A stretch of 64,000 bases of DNA from Streptomyces sp. Je 1-79 (GTDB lineage Bacteria > Actinomycetota > Actinomycetes > Streptomycetales > Streptomycetaceae). The DNA lies in assembly GCF_025195125.1 (NCBI RefSeq), contig NZ_JAMGSL010000005.1, positions 62,001 through 126,000 of the forward strand, given 5' to 3'. The notes under the pieces are model-generated. The model was not told the origin of the DNA. It saw only the letters and a program-made list of their open reading frames with translations, and made no database searches. Below are positions 26,821 to 34,261 of the stretch, piece by piece; position 1 is the stretch's first letter, and the number at the start of each line of letters is the position of its first letter. Position numbers and translations under genes: made by a program.

Positions 26821-26866
26821 GGGGCCGTGGGGCGGCGGGCCCCACGAGAAGCCGTCCCACGGACCC
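26821..26866 (-). terminator. Hairpin after phoD
   Basis: Arms 26821-26836 and about 26850-26866 (GCCGTCCCACGG side) pair with one bulge around a 13-base loop, just downstream of the PhoD stop codon. Confidence 0.5.
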
Positions 26867-26875
26867 CCTCCCGGG

Positions 26876-28465
26876 CTACTGGCCGACCCGTCCCGGCTGG
26901 AGCACCTTGCTGAAGAGGACCGTTCCGCCCTCCGCGCGGAGCCGTACCGTCAACTCCCCGCTGCCGCCGTCGATGTCGACCTCGCCGAAGTACTGCGGCG
27001 ACTCCATCGGCGACAGGTTCGCCCGTTCCGGCGCCCGTACGAAGACCCGCTCGGGACCGAAGGTGGCGTCCAGCGCGCTCGCGGGGAAGCCGCCCGCGGC
27101 CAGCGGCCCCGAGACGAACTCCCAGAAGGGTGCGAAGTCCTGGAACGCGGCGCGCTCCGGGGCGTAGTGCTGCGCCGAGGTGTGGTGCACGTCCGCGGTG
27201 AGCCACAGAGTGCCGGTGATCCGGCGGTGCTTGACGAACCGCAGCAGCTCCGCGATCTGCAGCTCCCGGCCGAGCGGCGCCCCGGGGTCCCCCTGAGCGA
27301 CGGCCTCGATGTTCGCCGGACCGTCGGGGACGACGAGGCCCAGCGGCATGTCGGCGGCCAGCACCTTCCACACCGCCCGCGAGCGGCTCAGCTCCCGCTT
27401 GAGCCAGGCCAGCTGCTCCGCCCCGAGGATGCCGGTCGTGTCCTCGGCCTGCCGCCCGGGGGAGTTGGCGTTGCGGTACGAGCGCATGTCCAGGACGAAG
27501 ACGTCCAGCAGCGGGCCGTACCGGACCACCCGGTGCATCCGGCCCTCGACGCCGCCACCGCGCGCGTGGAGGGTCGACACCGGGAAGTACTCCGCGAACG
27601 CCCGGGACGCGCGGGCCGCGAGGACGTCCACGTTCTTCTCCGTGTAGCGGGCGTCGTCCAGGATCTGGCCGGGGTACCAGTTGTTGCGCACCTCGTGGTC
27701 GTCCCACTGCACGATTGACGGCACCTGCGCGTTGAAGGCGCGCACGTTGTGGTCGAGCAGGTTGTAGCGGAAGTTGCCGCGGTACTCGTCCAGGGTCTCG
27801 GCGACCTTCGACTTCTCGGGGGTGGTGACGTTCCGCCAGACCCGGCCGTCGGGCAGCGTCACGCTCGGCTGGATCGGGCCGTCCGCGTAGATGGTGTCGC
27901 CGCTGCACAGGAAGAAGTCCGGATTCAGCCGGCGCATCTCCTCGTACGCGCGGAAGCCGCCGATGTCCGGGTTGATGCCCCAGCCCTGCCCGGCGATGTC
28001 GCCCGACCAGAGGAAGCGCACCCCGTCGCGGCGCCGGGCCGGAGCCGTACGGAAGGTGCCGACGACCGGTTCGCCCGTGCGGCGCGGGTCGTCCGGGTCC
28101 GCGAGGGTGACCCGGTAGTGGATCTGCTCACCGGCCGGAAGGCCCCGCAGCGCGGTCGTCCCGGTGAAGTCGCTGCCGGCGCCCAGCAGGGGGCCGAAGT
28201 GGCGGTGCGTACGGCGGAACGACTCGCTGGACGAGGTCTCCACGATCATCCTGGCCGGCCGGTCCGAACGGACCCAGACCAGTCCCGAGGAGGCGGTCAC
28301 ATCGCCGCTCTGCACCCCCCACGCGGCCCGCGGCCGCCCCGAGAGCGCCAGCGCCGGGGCGGCGGCCGAGGCGCCGCCGAGGGTGAGCGCGGCCGACGCG
28401 GCGAGCGAGCCGCGCAGCACGCTGCGGCGGGCGGGGGACGGGCTGTCGGGGACGGAGCTGGACAT
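26876..28465 (-). CDS. phoD: Alkaline phosphatase PhoD family, Tat-secreted
   Basis: A 529-residue phosphodiesterase/phosphatase. A twin-arginine signal (ARRSVLRGS, Arg 13-14, then a hydrophobic stretch and an AxA-type cleavage site) directs the folded metalloenzyme out of the cell. PhoD motifs include WSGDIAG, LCSGDTIYADG, QWDDHEVRNNW and LTADVHHTS, supplying the metal ligands. GGAGG precedes the ATG. A PHO-box-like pair of 11-base direct repeats upstream suggests PhoP control under phosphate starvation. Confidence 0.92.
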   Translation of the reverse strand: MSSSVPDSPSPARRSVLRGSLAASAALTLGGASAAAPALALSGRPRAAWGVQSGDVTASSGLVWVRSDRPARMIVETSSSESFRRTHRHFGPLLGAGSDFTGTTALRGLPAGEQIHYRVTLADPDDPRRTGEPVVGTFRTAPARRRDGVRFLWSGDIAGQGWGINPDIGGFRAYEEMRRLNPDFFLCSGDTIYADGPIQPSVTLPDGRVWRNVTTPEKSKVAETLDEYRGNFRYNLLDHNVRAFNAQVPSIVQWDDHEVRNNWYPGQILDDARYTEKNVDVLAARASRAFAEYFPVSTLHARGGGVEGRMHRVVRYGPLLDVFVLDMRSYRNANSPGRQAEDTTGILGAEQLAWLKRELSRSRAVWKVLAADMPLGLVVPDGPANIEAVAQGDPGAPLGRELQIAELLRFVKHRRITGTLWLTADVHHTSAQHYAPERAAFQDFAPFWEFVSGPLAAGGFPASALDATFGPERVFVRAPERANLSPMESPQYFGEVDIDGGSGELTVRLRAEGGTVLFSKVLQPGRVGQ

Positions 28466-28513
28466 CGAAGCGCCTCCAAGTGCTGGTGCGGGTGGGTCCG
28501 TTCTGCCGCCCCA

Positions 28514-28557
28514 TGCCTAACGGCAAGGGGCGGCGCGCACACGAACCCCGCGTGAAC
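28514..28557 (-). promoter_or_regulatory. PHO-box-like direct repeats and -10 box of phoD
   Basis: On the minus strand two adjacent 11-base units, GTTCACGCGGG and GTTCGTGTGCG (28557-28536), sit 16 bases upstream of TAGGCA (28519-28514). Streptomyces PhoP sites are 11-base units with a GTTCA core, so the -35 region would be replaced by the activator site. Confidence 0.55.
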
Positions 28558-28593
28558 AGACCGGAGCGCACCCGTTCGGCCCGGCGGCCGGCA

Positions 28594-28644
28594 GGTGGTG
28601 CGTGCGCGGCCCCCGGGGCGGTGGTGCGTGCGGGCCCTCGGGGC
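28594..28644. repeat. Two-copy tandem repeat in the phoD upstream gap
   Basis: GGTGGTGCGTGCG occurs at 28594 and again at 28620, in units of 26 and 25 bases; a third weak copy follows. It lies in the 316-base gap between mocR and phoD. Confidence 0.7.
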
Positions 28645-28732
28645 GGCGGTGTGCGCACGGGAACCCCCTGCACCGGCGGGACCACCGGCATGACCGTCGC
28701 CCCCCCTCCCGGGGCACGCGCGCGTTGCCCGG

Positions 28733-28790
28733 CCGGGGTCGGCCTCAGCCGGGCCGGCCTGCCTCAGCCCCGGGGTCGGCCTCAGCCCGG
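28733..28790. repeat. Repeats of the MocR gene 3' end including the stop
   Basis: The stop context CCTCAGCC (reverse strand TGA) occurs three times, at 28744, 28764 and 28782. The outer copies share GGGGTCGGCCTCAGCC. Units are 18-20 bases long. Confidence 0.75.
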
Positions 28791-30206
28791 TCCGGCCCCG
28801 TCCCGCCCGGACGCCTCCGCCGCCAGGCGTACGCCCAGGGTGATCTCGGACGGCGTCAGGTGGGCGTAGCCGAGGACCAGGCGGACGGCGCCGTCCGTCG
28901 GCCGCGCCGTGCCGAACTCCTCCAGGGGGCGCAGGGCCACACCGGCGCCCTCCGCCCGCTCCACGAAGCGCGTGCCGGGCCCGTAACGCTCCGGCACGCG
29001 CGCGATGATGTGCAGCCCGGCCGCGATTCCGCTCACCTCCGTGCCGGGGAAGGACTCCGCGAGCGCCGCCACGAGGGCGTCCCGACGCTCCCGGTACGCC
29101 CGCTGACAGCGGCGCAGCTGCCGGTCGTAGGCACCCCGCGTCACGAACTCGGCCAGCAGCGCCTGGTCCAGGGCGGGATTCCCGAGATCCATGGTCCGCT
29201 TGCGCTCCACGACTTCCGCGAGCAGCTCCCGGGGGACGAGCATCCAGCCGAGCCGCATCCCGGGTGCCAGCGACTTGCTCACCGAACCGGCGTAGACGAC
29301 CCGCTCCGGATCGAGGCCCTGGAGGGCGCCCACCGGAGCCCGGTCGTAGCGGAAGTCCCCGTCGTAGTCGTCCTCCAGGACGTAGCCGTCCACCGACCGT
29401 GCCCAGTCGAGGAGCGCGGCACGGCGGGTCGCCGAGTACGCGATGCCCGTCGGGAACTGGTGGGAGGGCGTCGTCACCACCGCCCGTACCCCCGACGCGG
29501 CGAGCGGACCGGGCAGCAGCCCCTCCCCGTCCACCGGAAGCCACACCGTGTCCATCCCCGTGGCGGCGAACAGTCGCCCGTGCTCCGGGCTGCCCGGGTC
29601 CTCGATGCCCACGGTCCGCAACCCCCGCGCCCGCAGCACGAAGCCGAGCAGCGTCGACGCCTGAGCGACCCCCGAACACACCACCAGACGTTCCGGATCG
29701 GCCACCGCCCCGCGCCGCCGCGCGAGCATCCCGGCGAGCGCCGTCCGCAGCTCGGGCAGCCCCCGCGGGTCGGGGTAGCCCAGGGTGCGGTGGGGCATCG
29801 CGGACAGCACCGAGCGCTGGGCCGAAGCCCAGGCCGCGCGCGGGAAGAGCGCGAGATCGGGGGTTCCGGGGCGGAAGTCCACCCGTACGCCCGGCCTGCG
29901 CGGCGCGGCGTCCCGGACCGCCGTACGGTCCGTGGCCGCCCGCACCGCCTCACCGACCCAGGTGCCGGAACCGCGGTCGCTGCGCAGGTACCCCTCCGCG
30001 GTCAACTGCTCGTACGCCTCTGTCACCAGGCCGCGCGAGACCCCCAGGTCGGCGGCGAGTTCACGGCTCGACGGGAGCCGGGTCCCCGCTGTCAGCCGCC
30101 CGCCGCGCACCGCTTCGCGCAGCGCCTCCTGAAGGGCCCGGCCGCGCCGCCGGGCGGGCACCGAGGCCGCCGGGAGCAGCAACTCCCAGGCCGGTGTGGG
30201 CCCCAT
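28782..30206 (-). CDS. MocR family (GntR-aminotransferase) regulator, PdxR-like
   Basis: 474 residues: an N-terminal GntR winged helix (LPSSRELAADLGVSRGLVTEAYEQL, about residues 35-75) joined to a fold-type I aminotransferase domain with the PLP-binding lysine in SVSKSLAPGMRLGW. Such regulators sense PLP or amino compounds. ATG 30206 has GGAGGGGG at 8-base spacing; the longer frame is not needed. It is divergent from a DMT transporter with two GAAGTGGTCC repeats between them, similar to the PdxR motif I recall from corynebacteria. The downstream end is repeated. Confidence 0.9.
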   Translation of the reverse strand: MGPTPAWELLLPAASVPARRRGRALQEALREAVRGGRLTAGTRLPSSRELAADLGVSRGLVTEAYEQLTAEGYLRSDRGSGTWVGEAVRAATDRTAVRDAAPRRPGVRVDFRPGTPDLALFPRAAWASAQRSVLSAMPHRTLGYPDPRGLPELRTALAGMLARRRGAVADPERLVVCSGVAQASTLLGFVLRARGLRTVGIEDPGSPEHGRLFAATGMDTVWLPVDGEGLLPGPLAASGVRAVVTTPSHQFPTGIAYSATRRAALLDWARSVDGYVLEDDYDGDFRYDRAPVGALQGLDPERVVYAGSVSKSLAPGMRLGWMLVPRELLAEVVERKRTMDLGNPALDQALLAEFVTRGAYDRQLRRCQRAYRERRDALVAALAESFPGTEVSGIAAGLHIIARVPERYGPGTRFVERAEGAGVALRPLEEFGTARPTDGAVRLVLGYAHLTPSEITLGVRLAAEASGRDGAGPG

Positions 30207-30314
30207 ACGCGGTTCCCCCTCCGTGGTCCTCCGGGCCTCGGCCGTGCTCACTCGGGCCCGGCACAACGCGGTGGAGAGTACCTTCCCCGCGCCCGTCGCC
30301 GCGGCCCCCGAGCG

Positions 30315-30348
30315 GAAGTGGTCCCCGAAGGCGGTCGGGAAGTGGTCC
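30315..30348. promoter_or_regulatory. Direct repeats GAAGTGGTCC, probable MocR site
   Basis: GAAGTGGTCC occurs at 30315-30324 and 30339-30348, 24 bases apart, just upstream of the -35 box of the DMT gene. MocR proteins bind direct repeats; the published PdxR motif, as I recall it, is AAAGTGGW(T)CTA. Confidence 0.6.
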
Positions 30349-30377
30349 TTAACGTGGACCGGCGGGGTTCCTAGCGT
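30349..30377 (+). promoter_or_regulatory. Leaderless promoter of the DMT gene
   Basis: TTAACG (30349-30354), a 17-base spacer, and TAGCGT (30372-30377), with ATG 7 bases later. Confidence 0.6.
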
Positions 30378-30384
30378 CGGTGGC

Positions 30385-31596
30385 ATGAACGCGAACTCCC
30401 TGCGAGGAACCCTCCTCGTGACCGTCGCCTACGCTCTCGTGGGCGCCTCCTTCACCGCCAACAGCCTTCTCGGCGACTATCCGTACGCCGGCGGTCAGGC
30501 CCTGCGCTACGGCGCCGCCTGTCTTCTGCTGCTGCCCCTGCTCGGCCGCGGTGGGCTCGCCCCGCTCGGGGGGCTCGGCGTCCGTGGGTGGACCCGGCTC
30601 GCCGTGCTCGCCGGTGTCGGCATGGTCGGCTTCAATCTCGCGGTCCTCGCCGCGGAACGTACCGCCGAACCCGCCGTTCCCGGCGTGCTGGTCGGCTGCG
30701 CCCCGGTCGTCGTCGCCGTGCTCGTCCCGCTCCTGGACGGGCGCCGGCCCAGTCGGCCGGTCCTCTACGGCGCGCTGCTCGTGGCCGCCGGGGCCTTCAC
30801 GGTCCAGGGGTGGGGCCGTACCGACCTGGCCGGTCTCGCCTACTCCGTAGGGGCGCTGGCCGGCGAAGTCGGGTTCACCGTGCTCGCCGTACCGGTGCTC
30901 CGTCCGCTCGGGCCGAAGCTGCTGACCGCCGTCGTCTGCGGGATCGCGGCCGTCGAGTCCGCGCTGCTCGGACTGGTCGTGGACGGCGGTGCCTTCCTGC
31001 GGACGCCGACGGCCGTGGAGACGGGCGCCCTGCTGTGGCAGGCCGTCCTGGCCACGGTCGTCGGCTTCGTCCTGTTCTACATGGGCGTCCAGCGGATCGG
31101 CATGGAGCGCGCCACCCTCTTCACCGGAGCCATCCCGGTCGCCGCCGCCCTGACCGCGGCCATGGTCGCGACCGGCGGCTTCGGCCTCCCCCAGGCCGCC
31201 GGCAGCCTGCTCGTCGGCGCCGGAGCCGCCCTCGGAACGGGACTCTTCGCCCGCCGGAACGCCCGCCGGAACGCCCGCCGGAGCCCGTGCCCCAACCCGC
31301 GACGGAACCCGTCAGCGGCTTCCGTCGAGGATCACCCGTGCGACGAGAGCCGGGTCGTCGCTCATGGGGACGTGACCGCATCCGGGCAGCCGGACGAGTC
31401 GCGCCCCGGGGAGCGTCTGCTTCGCCCGGACGCCCTGACGGCGCAGCAGCAGCCGGTCGCGGGTGCCCCAGGCGACGGTCACCGGCACCGCGCTGAGGTC
31501 GTCGCCGAACAGCACGCTCCGGCCGGCCTCCAGAGTCTCGCGGAAGCCGGTGGCCTCCCGGAGCGCGAGCGTCTCGGCGACCACCGCCTCGGGTGA
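30385..31596 (+). CDS. DMT (EamA-like) transporter with abnormal C-terminal extension
   Basis: The first 290 or so residues form a ten-helix drug/metabolite transporter (VAYALVGASFTANSL at the start, RIGMERATLFTGAIPVAAAL near the end). After GLFARRNARRNARR, encoded by three 12-base repeats at about 31247-31285, the frame does not stop. It runs another 94 codons through the antisense of the neighbouring alpha/beta hydrolase, giving 403 residues in all. That tail is hydrophilic and not family-like, so the natural stop was probably lost by repeat expansion or a frameshift. It is divergent from the MocR gene, its likely regulator. Confidence 0.75.
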   Translation: MNANSLRGTLLVTVAYALVGASFTANSLLGDYPYAGGQALRYGAACLLLLPLLGRGGLAPLGGLGVRGWTRLAVLAGVGMVGFNLAVLAAERTAEPAVPGVLVGCAPVVVAVLVPLLDGRRPSRPVLYGALLVAAGAFTVQGWGRTDLAGLAYSVGALAGEVGFTVLAVPVLRPLGPKLLTAVVCGIAAVESALLGLVVDGGAFLRTPTAVETGALLWQAVLATVVGFVLFYMGVQRIGMERATLFTGAIPVAAALTAAMVATGGFGLPQAAGSLLVGAGAALGTGLFARRNARRNARRSPCPNPRRNPSAASVEDHPCDESRVVAHGDVTASGQPDESRPGERLLRPDALTAQQQPVAGAPGDGHRHRAEVVAEQHAPAGLQSLAEAGGLPERERLGDHRLG

Positions 31597-32142
31597 ACGG
31601 CGCCCCGGGCGCGCGTAGATGGTGCTCGTCAGCGCCGTCCGTCCGGCGGCGCTGCGCGACAGCCGCTCGATCAGCGGCACCGGCATGGACAGCGCCGCCG
31701 CCCGCATCGCGCGCAGCGTCCCGAAGGCGTATCGCCGTTCGCGCTCCGACCAGAAGCCGGCGGGGGAGAGAGCGGTGACCGACCGCACCAGCTTCTCGCG
31801 GCCGAGCTCCAGCGCGAGCAGCCCGCCCAGCGAGTTGCCGGCGACGTGCGGCCGTTCGAGGCCGAGCTCCTCGCAGAAGGCGCCGAGGACCGGAACGACC
31901 GTCGACAGGTCGTACGCGCAGCCGTCCGGCAGTGCGGGGGAGGTCCCGAACCCCGGCAGGTCGACGGCGACGACATCGCGTTCGGTGGCGAGGATGTCGA
32001 GCACCGGCTCCCATGCCTGCCAGTGGTGGCCGATGCCGTGCAGCAGCAGGAGAGGTTCGCCCGCGCCCCTGCGTTCGTACGTCACGGAGACCGTGCGCGG
32101 ACCCGCCGGAGTCTGAACCGTGAACGAGATCTGTGCGGACAT
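31312..32142 (-). CDS. Alpha/beta hydrolase
   Basis: A 276-residue alpha/beta-fold hydrolase with a complete triad: nucleophile elbow GNSLGG, acid in WGTRDRL, and His in GCGHVPM; the oxyanion segment is LLLHGIGHHW. The substrate is unknown. ATG 32142 is chosen for AAGGAG at 7-base spacing. A good SigA-type promoter lies upstream. Its last 285 bases are overlapped on the other strand by the read-through end of the DMT gene. It is divergent from the ECF41 sigma gene. Confidence 0.9.
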   Translation of the reverse strand: MSAQISFTVQTPAGPRTVSVTYERRGAGEPLLLLHGIGHHWQAWEPVLDILATERDVVAVDLPGFGTSPALPDGCAYDLSTVVPVLGAFCEELGLERPHVAGNSLGGLLALELGREKLVRSVTALSPAGFWSERERRYAFGTLRAMRAAALSMPVPLIERLSRSAAGRTALTSTIYARPGRRSPEAVVAETLALREATGFRETLEAGRSVLFGDDLSAVPVTVAWGTRDRLLLRRQGVRAKQTLPGARLVRLPGCGHVPMSDDPALVARVILDGSR

Positions 32143-32177
32143 ACGCCTGCTCCTTGACTTAGACACCCTGTCAGCAA

Positions 32178-32206
32178 GAATTACCGCTCAGTAGATACGA
32201 GTTCAA
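32178..32206 (-). promoter_or_regulatory. SigA-type promoter of the alpha/beta hydrolase gene
   Basis: TTGAAC (32206-32201), a 17-base spacer, and TAATTC (32183-32178); the predicted leader is about 29 bases. Confidence 0.65.
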
Positions 32207-32230
32207 GGGCCCGGACGGAACTGGACAGAG

Positions 32231-32244
32231 TCCGACGCGTCGGA
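32231..32244. promoter_or_regulatory. Perfect palindrome before the sigma factor gene
   Basis: TCCGACGCGTCGGA, fully self-complementary, 12 bases before the GTG start. It is a possible operator or leader hairpin. Confidence 0.4.
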
Positions 32245-32256
32245 TGGGATGGGGGA

Positions 32257-33141
32257 GTGGTGACCGAGACCCTGACCGACGTCTTCCAGGAGCACCGGCC
32301 GATGCTCACGGGCGTCGCCTACCGCATGCTCGGCCGCGTCGCGGACGCCGAGGACGTGGTCCAGGAGGCCTGGCTGCGCTGGTCCTCCGCGGACCGGGGC
32401 GACGTCCGCGAGCCCCGCGCCTATCTCGTCCGGATCACGACCCGGCTGGCCCTCGACCGGCTCCGCCAGGTCCAGTCGCGCCGCGAGTCGTACGTCGGAC
32501 CCTGGCTGCCCGAACCCGTCGTCACCGACTTCGGGCCGTCCGTCCCCGACACCGCCGAGCGCGCCATGCTCGCCGACTCCGTCTCCCTCGCCGTCCTCGT
32601 CGTCCTCGAATCGCTGTCACCACTGGAGCGCGCGGTCTTCGTGCTCCGCGAGGCGTTCGGCTTCCCGTACGCGGAGATCGCCACCGCCCTCGACCGCTCC
32701 GAGGCCGCCGTCCGCCAGCTCGCCGGCCGCGCCCGCCGCCATGTCGACGAGGGCAGGCCCCGCTACGACGTCGACCCGGCCGAACGCCGTGACCTCACCG
32801 AGCGCTTCCTCGCCGCGGCGGCCGGGGGCGATCTGGAACAGCTCCTGGCCCTCCTGGCGCCGGACGCCCGCCTCGTCGGCGACAGCGGCGGCAAGGCCAA
32901 GGCGCCGCTGCGGGTCATCGACAGCGCGGACAAGGTCGGCCGCTTCCTCCTCGCCGTCGCCCGGGGCGCCGAGTCGGCCTTCGAGTTCCGCTTCGTCGAG
33001 GTCAACGGCGCGCCCGCGCTGCTCGCCCTCGCCGGCGGCAGGCCGGACTCGGTCTTCCAGATCGAGGTGCGCGACGGGCGCATCCAGTGCGTGTACATCG
33101 TCCGCAACCCCGAGAAGCTCCACGCCGTCGACCCCGGCTGA
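32257..33141 (+). CDS. ECF41-type (SigJ-like) RNA polymerase sigma factor
   Basis: 294 residues. Sigma region 2 (MLGRVADAEDVVQEAWLRW) and region 4 (LSPLERAVFVLREAFGFPYAEIA) are followed by a SnoaL-like C-terminal domain that modulates activity. All three ECF41 signatures are present: WLPEP in the linker (83-87), DSGGK (209-213, family DGGGK), and NPEKL near the C-terminus (284-288, family NPDKL). The start is GTG 32257 or the next codon, GTG 32260, after GGGGGAG. A perfect 14-base palindrome lies at 32231-32244. The usual ECF41 partner (carboxymuconolactone decarboxylase or oxidoreductase) is not adjacent. Confidence 0.93.
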   Translation: MVTETLTDVFQEHRPMLTGVAYRMLGRVADAEDVVQEAWLRWSSADRGDVREPRAYLVRITTRLALDRLRQVQSRRESYVGPWLPEPVVTDFGPSVPDTAERAMLADSVSLAVLVVLESLSPLERAVFVLREAFGFPYAEIATALDRSEAAVRQLAGRARRHVDEGRPRYDVDPAERRDLTERFLAAAAGGDLEQLLALLAPDARLVGDSGGKAKAPLRVIDSADKVGRFLLAVARGAESAFEFRFVEVNGAPALLALAGGRPDSVFQIEVRDGRIQCVYIVRNPEKLHAVDPG

Positions 33142-33169
33142 CCGGCCCGCCCGCCGACGCGGCCCCGCT

Positions 33170-33199
33170 GTGCCCCGCCCCCACCCGGAGGCGGGGCAC
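33170..33199 (+). terminator. Hairpin after the sigma factor gene
   Basis: GTGCCCCGCC and GGCGGGGCAC form a perfect 10-base stem around a 10-base loop, 28 bases after the stop. Confidence 0.7.
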
Positions 33200-33283
33200 T
33201 GTGCTGCGCAGGGGACACATCGGTGCGAACGTCCTGTGAACGATCTACGTCAGAGGCCCGCAATCGGGGGCATCGGGGTCACG

Positions 33284-33319
33284 ATTGGTCTTGACCAAGT
33301 AGGTGCGCCGCCTTATGGT
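33284..33319 (+). promoter_or_regulatory. Strong promoter of the GntR gene with a DasR-like element over the -35
   Basis: TTGACC (33291-33296), a 17-base spacer, and TATGGT (33314-33319). The dyad TGGTCTTGACCA (33286-33297) covers the -35 box and differs at one base from the DasR element core TGGTCTAGACCA. DasR, or the adjacent GntR protein itself, is a plausible binder. Confidence 0.65.
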
Positions 33320-33399
33320 CGCAGAGTTAGTGCAGGAACCTTTAATAAACAAGGGCGCGGAAAACCGCCGCGGGACACGGCGAATTGCGGAGGATCAGG

Positions 33400-34140
33400 G
33401 TGGGGACCACGCAGCTGGAATCTGTGCCGGAGCCGAAGTACTGGCACCTCAAGACCGTGATCGGCGAGGCGCTCGACTCCGACTTCGCGGTCGGCGAGAT
33501 CCTGCCCAACGAGCGTGAACTGGCCGCGCGCTTCGGCGTCGCCAGGGCCACGCTGCGCCAGGCCCTGGAGCAGCTGGAGCTGGAGGGCCGCCTGCAGCGC
33601 CGCCGCGGCGTCGGTACGACCGTCGCGCCGCCGCGCGTGGGTGTCGACGTCTCCACGACGCAGCACGTCTGGCCCGGTGTCGGCGAGGAGACCTGGCAGT
33701 CCGTGGACTCCGCCCGCGACACCGCCCCCGCCGCCGTCGCCCGGCTCCTGGACCTCGCCCCCGACGAGCAGGTGCACATCGTGCGCCGGCTGCGCGTCAC
33801 GAACGGCCAGCCCGTCGCGGCCGAGCTCCTGTACGTGCCGTCCTCCTCGGTCCCCGAGCTGACCGCCGTAGACACCCCGAGCGGCCCCGCCCGCGCCCGC
33901 GGCGTCCTGCGCGAACTCCAGCGCCTCGCCCTGGACGGCCAGGACCGCGCCGTGGAGCTCGGCTCGGCCCGCGCGGACGACGCCAAGGAGCTGGACCGCC
34001 TTCCGGGCGCCCCGGTCCTCGTCGTCACCACCCGCTACCTCTCCGAAGGACGCACCGCCGCGGTCTCGGTGGCCACGTACCGCGCCGACACCTGCCGCCT
34101 GACCTTCGGCGACTCGGTCGACCTGGTGATGGCCTCCTGA
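33400..34140 (+). CDS. GntR/HutC family transcriptional regulator
   Basis: 246 residues: an N-terminal winged helix (LPNERELAARFGVARATLRQALEQLELEGRLQ split over residues about 35-65) and a C-terminal UTRA ligand domain (VHIVRRLRVTNGQPVAAELLYVP). The HutC subfamily usually senses phosphosugars or amino-acid derivatives. GTG 33400 has GGAGG at about 6-base spacing; the TTG at 33385 is unlikely. The promoter carries a DasR-like dyad. It is convergent with a ROK regulator across a terminator. Confidence 0.88.
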   Translation: MGTTQLESVPEPKYWHLKTVIGEALDSDFAVGEILPNERELAARFGVARATLRQALEQLELEGRLQRRRGVGTTVAPPRVGVDVSTTQHVWPGVGEETWQSVDSARDTAPAAVARLLDLAPDEQVHIVRRLRVTNGQPVAAELLYVPSSSVPELTAVDTPSGPARARGVLRELQRLALDGQDRAVELGSARADDAKELDRLPGAPVLVVTTRYLSEGRTAAVSVATYRADTCRLTFGDSVDLVMAS

Positions 34141-34178
34141 CGGGGACGCCGACGGGACATCCGTAGACGATACGCACC

Positions 34179-34217
34179 GAGCCCGGGCGGGTCCGCCTCC
34201 GCGGACCCCCCGGGCTC
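34179..34217. terminator. Bidirectional hairpin between the GntR and ROK genes
   Basis: Arms 34179-34196 and 34201-34217 pair with one bulged base around CTCC. Confidence 0.7.
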
Positions 34218-34261
34218 ACCGCTGTCCGGCCACCGCGTACCCGTGCGGCGCGCGGGGCCCC

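Noticed and set aside
32161..32256. An ECF41-type (TGTCACA...CGTC) promoter near the sigma gene
   Set aside because: Only a partial TGTCA match was found, with no CGTC at the needed distance.
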